DNA from: Streptococcus suis | GTDB lineage: Bacteria > Bacillota > Bacilli > Lactobacillales > Streptococcaceae | Length of the DNA: 64,000 nt | Assembly (NCBI RefSeq): GCF_024509555.1 | Contig: NZ_JAMWEL010000011.1 | Coordinates: forward strand, 1 to 64,000 | Direction: 5' to 3' | Shown here: positions 1 to 6,388 of the stretch, piece after piece | Layout: each line of letters begins with the position of its first letter | Numbering within the stretch: the stretch's first letter is position 1 | Translations under genes and position numbers: made by a program | Notes under the pieces: model-generated | Databases searched by the model: none | What the model saw: only the letters and a program-made list of their open reading frames with translations | Told to the model about the DNA's origin: nothing

Positions 1-77
1 ATATGAGTCTTTCTAAAATGATAGTTTGAGCACTTTTCATTATAGGTCATATGGGACTTTTTTTCTATACTCAAAAA

Positions 78-127
78 GGCTCCATAATTTCCATGGTGGA
101 TTTACCCACTACAGAAATTATAGAGCC
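78..127. repeat. 50-bp near-perfect palindrome upstream of tpx
   Basis: Bases 78-127 fold on themselves with only three mismatched pairs (83/122, 92/113, 93/112) and a short central loop; the outer arms are GGCTCcATAATTTC and GAAATtATAGAGCC. The outer GGCTC resembles ends of ISL3-family elements, so this may be an insertion-sequence relic or a miniature element; that identity is inference. It lies just before the tpx start and would form a hairpin in the tpx leader if transcription starts upstream. Confidence 0.7.
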
Positions 128-134
128 GATATAT

Positions 135-620
135 ATGACAACCTTTATTGGAAAACCGGTGACCTTGGTAGGTCCGCAGTTACGAGTGGGAGATACGGCT
201 CCTGACTTTGTCCTCATGGCCAATGACCTGAGCTTGAAAAGCCTGAAAGACTTTGGCAAGCAGACTAAGGTCATCAGTGTTGTGCCTTCTATTGACACAG
301 GGATTTGCGATACCCAAACTCGTCGCTTTAATCAGGAGTTAGCTGACCGTGACAATACGGTTGTCATCACTGTATCAGCTGACCTGCCCTTTGCCCAGAA
401 ACGCTGGTGTGGCGCCGTAGGTTTGGAAGATGCCATCACCCTATCTGATTACTATGACCATGCCTTTGGTAAATCCTACGGTGTGCTCATGCGGGAGTGG
501 AATTTGCTGGCGCGTGCGGTCTTTGTCCTCAATGCCGACAATGAAATCACCTATGTAGAATATCTGGACAACGTCAACGAACATCCAGACTATGATGCGG
601 CTTTGGAGGCTGTTAAATAA
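135..620 (+). CDS. tpx: Thiol peroxidase (atypical 2-Cys peroxiredoxin)
   Basis: Reduces hydrogen peroxide and alkyl peroxides in the cytoplasm using thioredoxin as reductant. The protein (161 aa from ATG 135) has the Tpx signature [16 protein letters not shown] with peroxidatic Cys58 and the resolving Cys92 in FAQKRWCGA. Start 135 ([13 protein letters not shown]) is chosen because family members begin here and are about 164 aa long. The frame stays open back to 51, but that stretch reads through the palindrome at 78-127. No strong ribosome binding site precedes 135, so the start is the least certain part. A terminator follows at 630. Confidence 0.9.
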   Translation: MTTFIGKPVTLVGPQLRVGDTAPDFVLMANDLSLKSLKDFGKQTKVISVVPSIDTGICDTQTRRFNQELADRDNTVVITVSADLPFAQKRWCGAVGLEDAITLSDYYDHAFGKSYGVLMREWNLLARAVFVLNADNEITYVEYLDNVNEHPDYDAALEAVK

Positions 621-629
621 AAGAATATG

Positions 630-658
630 ACGATGTCTGAATAGGCATCGTTTTTTTT
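630..658 (+). terminator. Intrinsic terminator of tpx
   Basis: Stem ACGATG (630-635) / CATCGT (646-651) followed by a run of eight T. Confidence 0.85.
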
Positions 659-664
659 GCCAGC

Positions 665-688
665 AAAAAACCACCATTTTTGAGGTGG
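665..688 (-). terminator. Intrinsic terminator of the minus-strand ABC operon
   Basis: On the minus strand CCACC (688-684) pairs with GGTGG (675-671) and is followed by a T run. It overlaps the last codons' downstream region of the 690-1571 gene and converges with the tpx terminator. Confidence 0.75.
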
Positions 689-689
689 C

Positions 690-1571
690 TTATTTTCGTT
701 TGTATGTTTGTAGGACTTTAGCAGTTGCTAATCGAATAAAGGTCAGATAGAAACCTGTCACACCAGCCATTTCCAGCAAGAGTTTCTGCAACTGCTTCCC
801 TACTGTTATGGTAGACTGAGGATTTGTGCCGACTAGTAGAGGATAATCTTCTTGGAAGGTAAATTGGAACTGATGTGCCAATAGAAGTAGCATGAACAGG
901 ATGAGAGCATAGATAGCAACTTGGAGGAGAAGAGCAAGTAAGGTCAAGCTAGTGGCATACTGGCTAGGAGTTAGTCCGTTGATAAAGAGGAGACCACGAT
1001 GTTTGGAAAGGTCAGTCATGAGGAGCCAAGCTAAGAGACAGCAGATGACGAGAGGTATCATATAGATACTAGCTGGAAGAACTTGTAACAAGTTCAGATA
1101 AACATCCTTGGGAGCAGTAGAGTAGTGAAAAGTAAGGGTTTGCTCTAGCACTTTTTTATAGACTGTGATACGTTCTGCCAGTTCGCTGCTCGTAAAATGA
1201 TTGACTCTATTTCCCTTTGCCTCCCAGTTCTGCAAGGTCTGGTAGAGTTCTAACTCTGTTTCCAATACCTCCTGACTTTTTCCTTGGATATGTTCCTTTT
1301 CTAAGTAGGCGGTCGCCAGTTCCAATAGTTTTTTATAATAATCCATGCTTTCCTGGTCTAAGGCTTGGGCTTCCTTATCGTCAGAGTACAAGGCCATTTC
1401 AGCTTCTTTTTTGACTTGTATGATACGGGCTCGATCCTCAAATCGCAGGTTTTCGGACTCTAGGACATTCCGATAGGACAGGGCAAGTGGGATAAGGGCG
1501 ATAGCGGTTATCAGGGATAGAAAAATAGCATTGCGTCTCAGTCGTAGTATGAAAAGGGACAGTAGCTTCAT
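690..1571 (-). CDS. ABC transporter membrane subunit, short (ABC-2-like)
   Basis: A 293-aa membrane protein, third gene of a minus-strand operon. It has an N-terminal membrane helix (residues about 14-34, after an Arg-rich start), a long extracytoplasmic helical region rich in Glu/Lys/Gln (about 40-160), then three or four C-terminal membrane segments. This one helix, loop, helices layout is typical of ABC-2-type export permeases in bacteriocin or peptide transport and immunity systems. The start has a good GGGAGG site 8 bases upstream. The gene lies 12 bp after the ATPase. No specific substrate can be read from the sequence. It is not closely recognisable as a named family, so the assignment rests on layout and context. 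Confidence 0.7.
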   Translation of the reverse strand: MKLLSLFILRLRRNAIFLSLITAIALIPLALSYRNVLESENLRFEDRARIIQVKKEAEMALYSDDKEAQALDQESMDYYKKLLELATAYLEKEHIQGKSQEVLETELELYQTLQNWEAKGNRVNHFTSSELAERITVYKKVLEQTLTFHYSTAPKDVYLNLLQVLPASIYMIPLVICCLLAWLLMTDLSKHRGLLFINGLTPSQYATSLTLLALLLQVAIYALILFMLLLLAHQFQFTFQEDYPLLVGTNPQSTITVGKQLQKLLLEMAGVTGFYLTFIRLATAKVLQTYKRK

Positions 1572-1583
1572 GGTCAGGCCTCC

Positions 1584-2444
1584 CTATTCAAATAGTTCTT
1601 TATAAATCTCTTCGGACTGGTGTTCCTGAAGTGTAATATCCAGAATTTCCACCTGACACGTCATGACTTGGTCTAGGTAGAAATGCAGACTATGAACACT
1701 GGTATCTACCTGAATGCTATCATTGACCAAAGTCAATCCATTTACTGGTCTAAGTTTCTGATAAACTGTCTGATTGTCACTAGTCTGAACGGCATATTGT
1801 CGCCCAACCTGTTCCAGTTTTCGCTCGATGATTTTTCCTTGTTTGAGAAAGAGCAGTTGGTCGGTTAGCTGGTCCACTTCGTTTAATTGGTGGGAAGACA
1901 CGATAATGGTTGACCCATTCTTGGCTAGCTTCTGGAGCAATTTTCGGGTCTGGATGTAGCTGGTCGGGTCCAAGCCGTTCAAGGGTTCATCCAAGAGCAT
2001 AACCTGGGGCTTGTTCATAATACCGATAGCCAGCAGGAGATGTTGCTTCATTCCCAGGGAATAATTTTTGACAGGGATCTTCACATAATCACGGATGCCG
2101 ATTTCTTCAATGACTTCCTCAATCCGCTCTTTTGGTAAATCTTGGATAGTTTGGACCAATCGCAAATGCTCCAGCCCTGTTAATTCAGGGTAGAGGACAC
2201 GGTTGTCCTGCAGGTAGGCAAAGGTTCGATAGATAGTTGGATTATCGTGCTTTTTGCCATTTATTGAAATCTCTCCCGAATCAAAGGTTTGCAGGTTAGC
2301 AATACAGTCTAGGAGGGTGGTCTTTCCAGCTCCATTTGGTCCAATCAAGGCCCAGATTCCAGGCTCCATTAGTTCTAGGTTTAGCTGGTCTAGTATGTTC
2401 TTTTTCCCGTAGGATTTGCACAAATTGTGAATAGATAATCGCAT
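1584..2444 (-). CDS. ABC transporter ATP-binding protein
   Basis: Cytoplasmic ATPase (286 aa) that should power the two neighbouring membrane subunits. Walker A is GPNGAGKTT (about residues 35-43), the signature is YSLGMKQHLLLA, and Walker B is VMLLDEPLNGLDP; a switch His follows in VSSHQ. The C-terminal about 80 residues after the nucleotide-binding domain are variable, as in CcmA/drug- or bacteriocin-exporter ATPases. The start codon lies 2 bp after the stop of the upstream permease, so translation is probably coupled. Substrate unknown; its position behind a small secreted-protein relic and a peptide-type regulator suggests peptide export or immunity (inference). Confidence 0.9.
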   Translation of the reverse strand: MRLSIHNLCKSYGKKNILDQLNLELMEPGIWALIGPNGAGKTTLLDCIANLQTFDSGEISINGKKHDNPTIYRTFAYLQDNRVLYPELTGLEHLRLVQTIQDLPKERIEEVIEEIGIRDYVKIPVKNYSLGMKQHLLLAIGIMNKPQVMLLDEPLNGLDPTSYIQTRKLLQKLAKNGSTIIVSSHQLNEVDQLTDQLLFLKQGKIIERKLEQVGRQYAVQTSDNQTVYQKLRPVNGLTLVNDSIQVDTSVHSLHFYLDQVMTCQVEILDITLQEHQSEEIYKELFE

Positions 2445-2446
2445 GG

Positions 2447-3664
2447 TTAGACCTCACTTTTTCTTGTCAGGAGATAGAATTGCAGGCAATAGATGAGCAG
2501 GTTACTGATGAGAAGAACCGTAAAGACTTTTGGAATGCTGTAGCCAGTTAATTGATGGTAGATGATAGCGCTTCCGTCTGCCAGATTGCCTGCATTCCAA
2601 AGGCTGAATGGATTGAAGATATGGGGATAGAAGTTGGCACTGATAGCTATGCCTAGTGTGACAACCAGTCCAGCCAGTCCATTTTTTAAGACTCTAGCCA
2701 AGGTCTGTGCCACTCCCAGCAAAAATAGAAGGTAGAGATAGTGCATGCCACAGGCTAGCAAGATGACCTGGTAAATAGGTTTGATAGCTGTTTGGATCAG
2801 GCTGGAATCAATTCTCTTACTAATATAGGTGGTGACGGGATAAATCCAGCTACTATTGCCATTTAGTAAAAAAGCGATGAGCAAATGGCTCAGATAGAGG
2901 GTTAGAAAGAGGGCAGTATAGAGTGTTAGGAAGGCTAGGTATTTATTGGTTGTAATTCGGATTCTAGTCAGCCCTAGGGTCTGTAAAAGGCGAATCTGCC
3001 GGCTAGTTCCCTGCTGGTCTTTGATGAAAAAATTGGTGAAAGTTAAGAGAAAGAGAGGAAGAGTGATGACCAGGCCTAGCTGTTTTTGACCCTGCCAGAT
3101 TTCATGACTGGTTCCTTTTAAGGCCTGCTGCCCCAGGCTCTTGACGATTTCTCTATCTGTTGGTGTTTTGGGATTCTCAAAGGCTGTCAGGTAAAGCTCA
3201 GTTGGAAAGGCAGAGGGTATCTCCTTTTCTAACAGATACTTGGACATCAAGAAGGTATTTTCGATGGTTTGTGGGGTAAAATCATAGCTTTGGTAGGAAA
3301 GGCTGATGTATTGGCCATCCTGCTGATAGTGCTGGATATTTTTCTCATAAAAATAGGTCCAGTCCTCCTTCTTGACCGCCTCAATCTCCTTTTGGAAGTT
3401 GGCGATATAGTTTGTAAAGAATGTTTTTTCAGCCTGGTAATCCTCTTCACTGAGAGTTTGAGTCTGATACTGTGTTTCTAAATCTTGTATGATATTTTCA
3501 AAATTTTGGATGGTCTGTTCATGGTTCTGGATGACCTTTAACTTGGCCTGGCGATTGTGGTAGCCTGCTAGAAGGGAACTAGCTAGAATCGTCATCAACA
3601 AGACCAAGATAGCGACTAAGTTTTTCTTGCTACGGAAAAATAGCTTACCTTCAATTTGAAACAT
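2447..3664 (-). CDS. ABC transporter membrane subunit, long (ABC-2-like)
   Basis: First gene of the ABC operon; 405 aa. It has an N-terminal membrane helix (about 15-35), a long extracytoplasmic region of about 150 residues rich in Gln/Glu/Tyr, then about five membrane helices in the C-terminal half, the usual layout of an ABC-2 export permease. The chosen start, ATG 3664, is preceded by TTTTGGAGGT at ideal spacing. A TTG start four codons earlier would overlap that site and is rejected. The gene sits 45 bp after the decayed small secreted-protein gene and is likely read from the strong promoter at 4042-4070. Confidence 0.8.
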   Translation of the reverse strand: MFQIEGKLFFRSKKNLVAILVLLMTILASSLLAGYHNRQAKLKVIQNHEQTIQNFENIIQDLETQYQTQTLSEEDYQAEKTFFTNYIANFQKEIEAVKKEDWTYFYEKNIQHYQQDGQYISLSYQSYDFTPQTIENTFLMSKYLLEKEIPSAFPTELYLTAFENPKTPTDREIVKSLGQQALKGTSHEIWQGQKQLGLVITLPLFLLTFTNFFIKDQQGTSRQIRLLQTLGLTRIRITTNKYLAFLTLYTALFLTLYLSHLLIAFLLNGNSSWIYPVTTYISKRIDSSLIQTAIKPIYQVILLACGMHYLYLLFLLGVAQTLARVLKNGLAGLVVTLGIAISANFYPHIFNPFSLWNAGNLADGSAIIYHQLTGYSIPKVFTVLLISNLLIYCLQFYLLTRKSEV

Positions 3665-3709
3665 AGATACCTCCAAAAGAGAAGAGATTGTAGAGACAGG
3701 AATTAATTT

Positions 3710-3996
3710 TTATCTAGAGATAGTTCCTGCATAGTAGGCTAAGTAATAACCGTCACTAGTTTTTTGATAATCGGTTAAGCGTAAATAACCAGAGTACTTT
3801 ACACCATTTCGAAACTCTTCGTAGTATTTGGTTTGAGTTAGATTACTAACTACAAAAAATTTTCTGTTAATGTAATAGGAACGAGGGAGTGCTGCACTCT
3901 TAGCGAGGTTTCAGCATTTACAGATAGAGTTGTAGTTGTTACTATTGGGCTAATGATAGATAGTAGCAAGGCTGAACGCAAAACAATATTTTTTAT
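3710..3996 (-). pseudogene. Frameshifted small secreted protein gene
   Basis: Minus strand, missing from simple ORF calling. After a GGAGA site at about 4008-4004, a frame opens at an ATA codon (3996-3994) and encodes Lys-Asn, a hydrophobic stretch and a typical signal-peptidase site SVNA|ET, but stops at 3850. A second frame, offset by one base around 3895-3905, continues as PRSYYINRKFF...YYAGTISR and ends at TAA 3712-3710. Joined, they give a secreted protein of about 95 aa with a Tyr-rich mature part. The lost ATG and the frameshift both indicate decay, unless the sequence has errors. It lies between a consensus promoter and the ABC transporter, the usual place for a bacteriocin-like or transporter-associated peptide. 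Family not recognised. Confidence 0.6.
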
Positions 3997-4041
3997 GTTA
4001 TATTCTCCATTCTTTTGTAGAAAACCTCTTTTATGTATACT

Positions 4042-4070
4042 ATTATATTAATATTTTTGAATGCAGTCAA
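4042..4070 (-). promoter_or_regulatory. Consensus sigma-A promoter for the pseudogene and ABC operon
   Basis: On the minus strand TTGACT (4070-4065), a 17-base spacer and TATAAT (4047-4042) form an almost perfect housekeeping promoter pointing into the secreted-protein relic and the ABC operon. Confidence 0.85.
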
Positions 4071-4094
4071 TATAAAATGAAAATTTTAATATAA

Positions 4095-4114
4095 AAATGA
4101 ATAAATTCATTTTG
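4095..4114. promoter_or_regulatory. Palindromic operator candidate, PlcR-box-like
   Basis: Perfect 9-bp arms AAAATGAAT / ATTCATTTT separated by AA. The core fits ATGnAnnnnTnCAT, the inner part of the known PlcR box TATGnAnnnnTnCATA. It lies 25 bp upstream of the -35 of the leftward promoter and covers the -35 position of the regulator's own promoter (TATAAT at 4124-4129), so it could control both. Binding by the neighbouring regulator is inference. Confidence 0.6.
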
Positions 4115-4154
4115 AAATAGTGTATAATATTATTAAATAAATTTGGAGTATGTT

Positions 4155-5030
4155 ATGAATAGTATAAGTGGTAGTCGTTTTAAGCAACGAAGAAAAGAAC
4201 TTGGACTGACTCAGAGTGCCTTAGCCAAGGATATTTGTGAGCAGAGTTTGATTAGTAGAATTGAAAATACAAACCTTTCTCCCTCATCGGAAATTCTTTT
4301 CCTATTGTCTAATAGGCTGGGTGTGACCATGAATTATTTTTTTGAGGAATTTGTTCAAGAAAGTAGACATAGTATAGGGAAAATACGAACTATTTTCTCC
4401 CAACAATTGCTTCTCAGAAATTATGAAATTGTAGAGCAATTGTATGTGAAAGAGGTGGAAAGCAGGCACTTATTGAATGAGGAAGATAAGGCTTATTTAG
4501 ATTATATTTTTATCTTGGTTCGATTTTACTTATACAATGAAAGGGATTTTGCGACAAAAGAGTTTGATAGACTAAGTGCCATTATCGCTCCTCATTACTA
4601 TTTTTATTTAGATTTTTTGAACAGCTACGCCAGTTTTCTAGGTGAAGTTGGTGAAGATGACAAATATATGGAGTTAATCAGCAATGTAAAATCAGAGGTG
4701 AATAAGCTTGATTTATCAATCAATTCTGACTTTCAAGCCTATATAAAGATTGGTTACAATTATGCTAGATTTCTTCTAAAACGAAAACAGACGAACTTAG
4801 CTTTAGATGAAGTGACAGAACTGATTAACCAATTGAATGCTTATAATAGTAGTTTTTTATTGCCAGATTTACTATGTTTGTTGGGGAATATCAGCAAAGG
4901 CTTATTGAGAGAAGATGAAGTTTTAGATCTGTATGAGCAGGCACTAGTTTTATACAAGTTACAAGGAAATAAAAAGTTATATTTGTCATTGAAGAATTTT
5001 TTAGTAACAATGGGTAAGGAAATATATTGA
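4155..5030 (+). CDS. RRNPP-type (PlcR/TprA-like) transcriptional regulator
   Basis: A 291-aa regulator with an N-terminal XRE-type helix-turn-helix (residues about 7-62, containing GLTQSALAKDICEQSLISRIE and SPSSEILFLLSNRLGV) and about 220 helical residues that look like tetratricopeptide repeats. The motif I-C-x-Q-S-x-[IV]-S-R-I-E is shared with PlcR and TprA, whose TPR part binds a short secreted peptide that re-enters the cell. Start ATG 4155 has GGAG 7 bases upstream; a TTG at 4143 is too close to that site. The gene is divergent from the ABC operon and followed 30 bp later by a 42-codon peptide gene, the arrangement of peptide-pheromone pairs. Peptide responsiveness is inference; HTH-TPR regulators without a peptide also exist. 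Confidence 0.8.
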   Translation: MNSISGSRFKQRRKELGLTQSALAKDICEQSLISRIENTNLSPSSEILFLLSNRLGVTMNYFFEEFVQESRHSIGKIRTIFSQQLLLRNYEIVEQLYVKEVESRHLLNEEDKAYLDYIFILVRFYLYNERDFATKEFDRLSAIIAPHYYFYLDFLNSYASFLGEVGEDDKYMELISNVKSEVNKLDLSINSDFQAYIKIGYNYARFLLKRKQTNLALDEVTELINQLNAYNSSFLLPDLLCLLGNISKGLLREDEVLDLYEQALVLYKLQGNKKLYLSLKNFLVTMGKEIY

Positions 5031-5060
5031 AAAATTAGTTATATCAAAAAGGAGGTATGT

Positions 5061-5189
5061 ATGAAACGGATAATTCAATTCGTGTGTCTGTTTCTCGTAA
5101 TCGCAATGGTAATTTTTCCTGTAAAACGGATTGTAACGAGAACTTCTGATGGATTTGATCCTGGGGTCATCAATATTATGAAAAAATAA
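5061..5189 (+). CDS. 42-aa secreted peptide, candidate pheromone precursor
   Basis: A short gene not found by length-limited ORF calling. ATG 5061 is preceded by AAAAAGGAGG at ideal spacing, a site much stronger than most here. The product begins MKR, then has a hydrophobic stretch (residues about 4-20, IIQFVCLFLVIAMVIFP) and ends with a short polar tail RTSDGFDPGVINIMKK. Size, export signal, short C-terminal tail and position directly after an RRNPP regulator match Phr/PapR-type precursors, whose last 5-10 residues are the active signal. The mature form cannot be read from sequence. Alternative: a small membrane protein or toxin-like peptide. Confidence 0.65.
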   Translation: MKRIIQFVCLFLVIAMVIFPVKRIVTRTSDGFDPGVINIMKK

Positions 5190-5194
5190 ATAAC

Positions 5195-5223
5195 TTGAAT
5201 ATCTTTGTCTAATTTGATATACT
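5195..5223 (+). promoter_or_regulatory. Promoter of the 5252 gene
   Basis: TTGAAT (5195-5200), 17-base spacer, TATACT (5218-5223); an AAAAAAAGGAGG ribosome binding site follows. Confidence 0.65.
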
Positions 5224-5251
5224 AAATTCATCAAAAAAAGGAGGGTCTTTT

Positions 5252-5587
5252 ATGGAAAAGACACAGATTATTCAAGACGTTTTGGCCCTCATTCAAGACT
5301 TGAATCGGGCCTTCCAAGCAGATAAACGAGGAACAGCTGATGAACAGCGATTGCAACATAATCTGACAGAGATGACACGCATATTGTCGGAGGCCAAGTC
5401 GGTCACCAATACAGAACTGATTGCGATTGAGAAATTTTATCGTTCGACTAGTTTTTTGGTTGGACTGGGCGATTTGCGATTGAGTGAAACCAGCAGGCAG
5501 GCTTGGCGGGCATTTGACCGATATTACTACGAAACGATCAGAGAAGAACTCAAACTCTATGGCGGCTCTGCTATTGCCCAAGTATAA
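5252..5587 (+). CDS. Hypothetical helical protein, 111 aa
   Basis: Not recognised. The product is soluble, with no signal peptide or membrane segment, and is rich in Leu, Glu, Gln and Arg; it looks all-helical. Its size and helical character are reminiscent of four-helix bacteriocin immunity proteins, but I see no diagnostic motif, so no function is claimed. It has its own promoter (5195-5223), an AAAAAAAGGAGG site just upstream of ATG 5252, and a terminator at 5598, so it is a single-gene unit between the regulator/peptide pair and the next ABC system. Confidence 0.75.
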   Translation: MEKTQIIQDVLALIQDLNRAFQADKRGTADEQRLQHNLTEMTRILSEAKSVTNTELIAIEKFYRSTSFLVGLGDLRLSETSRQAWRAFDRYYYETIREELKLYGGSAIAQV

Positions 5588-5597
5588 AAGATGAAGG

Positions 5598-5618
5598 AGA
5601 GGGTGAAAACCCTCTTTT
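5598..5618 (+). terminator. Intrinsic terminator
   Basis: AGAGGG (5598-5603) / CCCTCT (5610-5615) then TTTT. An extended -10 (TGCTATAAT, TATAAT at 5623-5628) for the next operon starts immediately after. Confidence 0.7.
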
Positions 5619-5675
5619 GTGCTATAATAAGTAGTAAGAATACAGTTGTTAGGAAGAGAAAAAGCGAGGTGTGCC

Positions 5676-6377
5676 ATGTCCTACATCCAAGTAAAGAATT
5701 CGTCGAAATACTACCAAATGGGGGATGCGACCATTGTGGCCAATGACGGTGTGTCCTTTGAGATTGAACAGGGGGAGCTGGTCATCATTCTTGGTTCATC
5801 TGGAGCGGGCAAATCTACTCTGCTCAATATCTTAGGTGGCATGGATAGCAATGACGAGGGGGAGGTTTGGATTGACGGTGTGGATATCGCCAAGCTGTCA
5901 AGTCATGAACTGACCAATTATCGTAGAGATGATGTAGGTTTTGTATTTCAATTTTATAACTTGGTTGCCAATCTGACTGCCAAGGAAAATGTGGAATTAG
6001 CTGCAGAAATCGTCAAGGATGCCTTGGATGCCGAGGAAGTCCTGGAACAGGTCGGACTCGGTCACCGAATCAATAATTTCCCTGCTCAGCTTTCAGGTGG
6101 AGAGCAGCAACGGGTTGCCATTGCCCGTGCCGTTGCCAAAAAGCCTAAAATTTTGCTTTGCGATGAACCAACTGGCGCCCTGGATTATCAAACAGGTAAG
6201 CAAGTCTTGCAAATCCTGCAAGATATGTCCCGCAAGCAGGGGGCGACCGTGATTATTGTCACCCACAATAGCTCTCTGGCACCTATTGCAGACAGGGTCA
6301 TTCGGATGCGGGATGCCCGTGTGCATTCTGTTGAGCTGAATGCAAATCCGCAGGATATAGCTAGTCTAGAATATTAG
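5676..6377 (+). CDS. ABC transporter ATP-binding protein (MacB/LolD type)
   Basis: A 233-aa ATPase with Walker [10 protein letters not shown], signature [14 protein letters not shown], Walker [13 protein letters not shown] and switch His in VTHN; the [17 protein letters not shown]-loop is typical of the MacB/LolD class that works with FtsX-like permeases. Start ATG 5676 (MSYIQVKN) is preferred over the upstream ATG 5646 because GCGAGGTG lies just before it and family members begin here. Translation is likely coupled to the large permease that follows within 12 bp. This class more often moves lipids or peptides, or transmits mechanical signals, than imports nutrients. Confidence 0.9.
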   Translation: MSYIQVKNSSKYYQMGDATIVANDGVSFEIEQGELVIILGSSGAGKSTLLNILGGMDSNDEGEVWIDGVDIAKLSSHELTNYRRDDVGFVFQFYNLVANLTAKENVELAAEIVKDALDAEEVLEQVGLGHRINNFPAQLSGGEQQRVAIARAVAKKPKILLCDEPTGALDYQTGKQVLQILQDMSRKQGATVIIVTHNSSLAPIADRVIRMRDARVHSVELNANPQDIASLEY

Positions 6378-6388
6378 TGGGTGAAACT

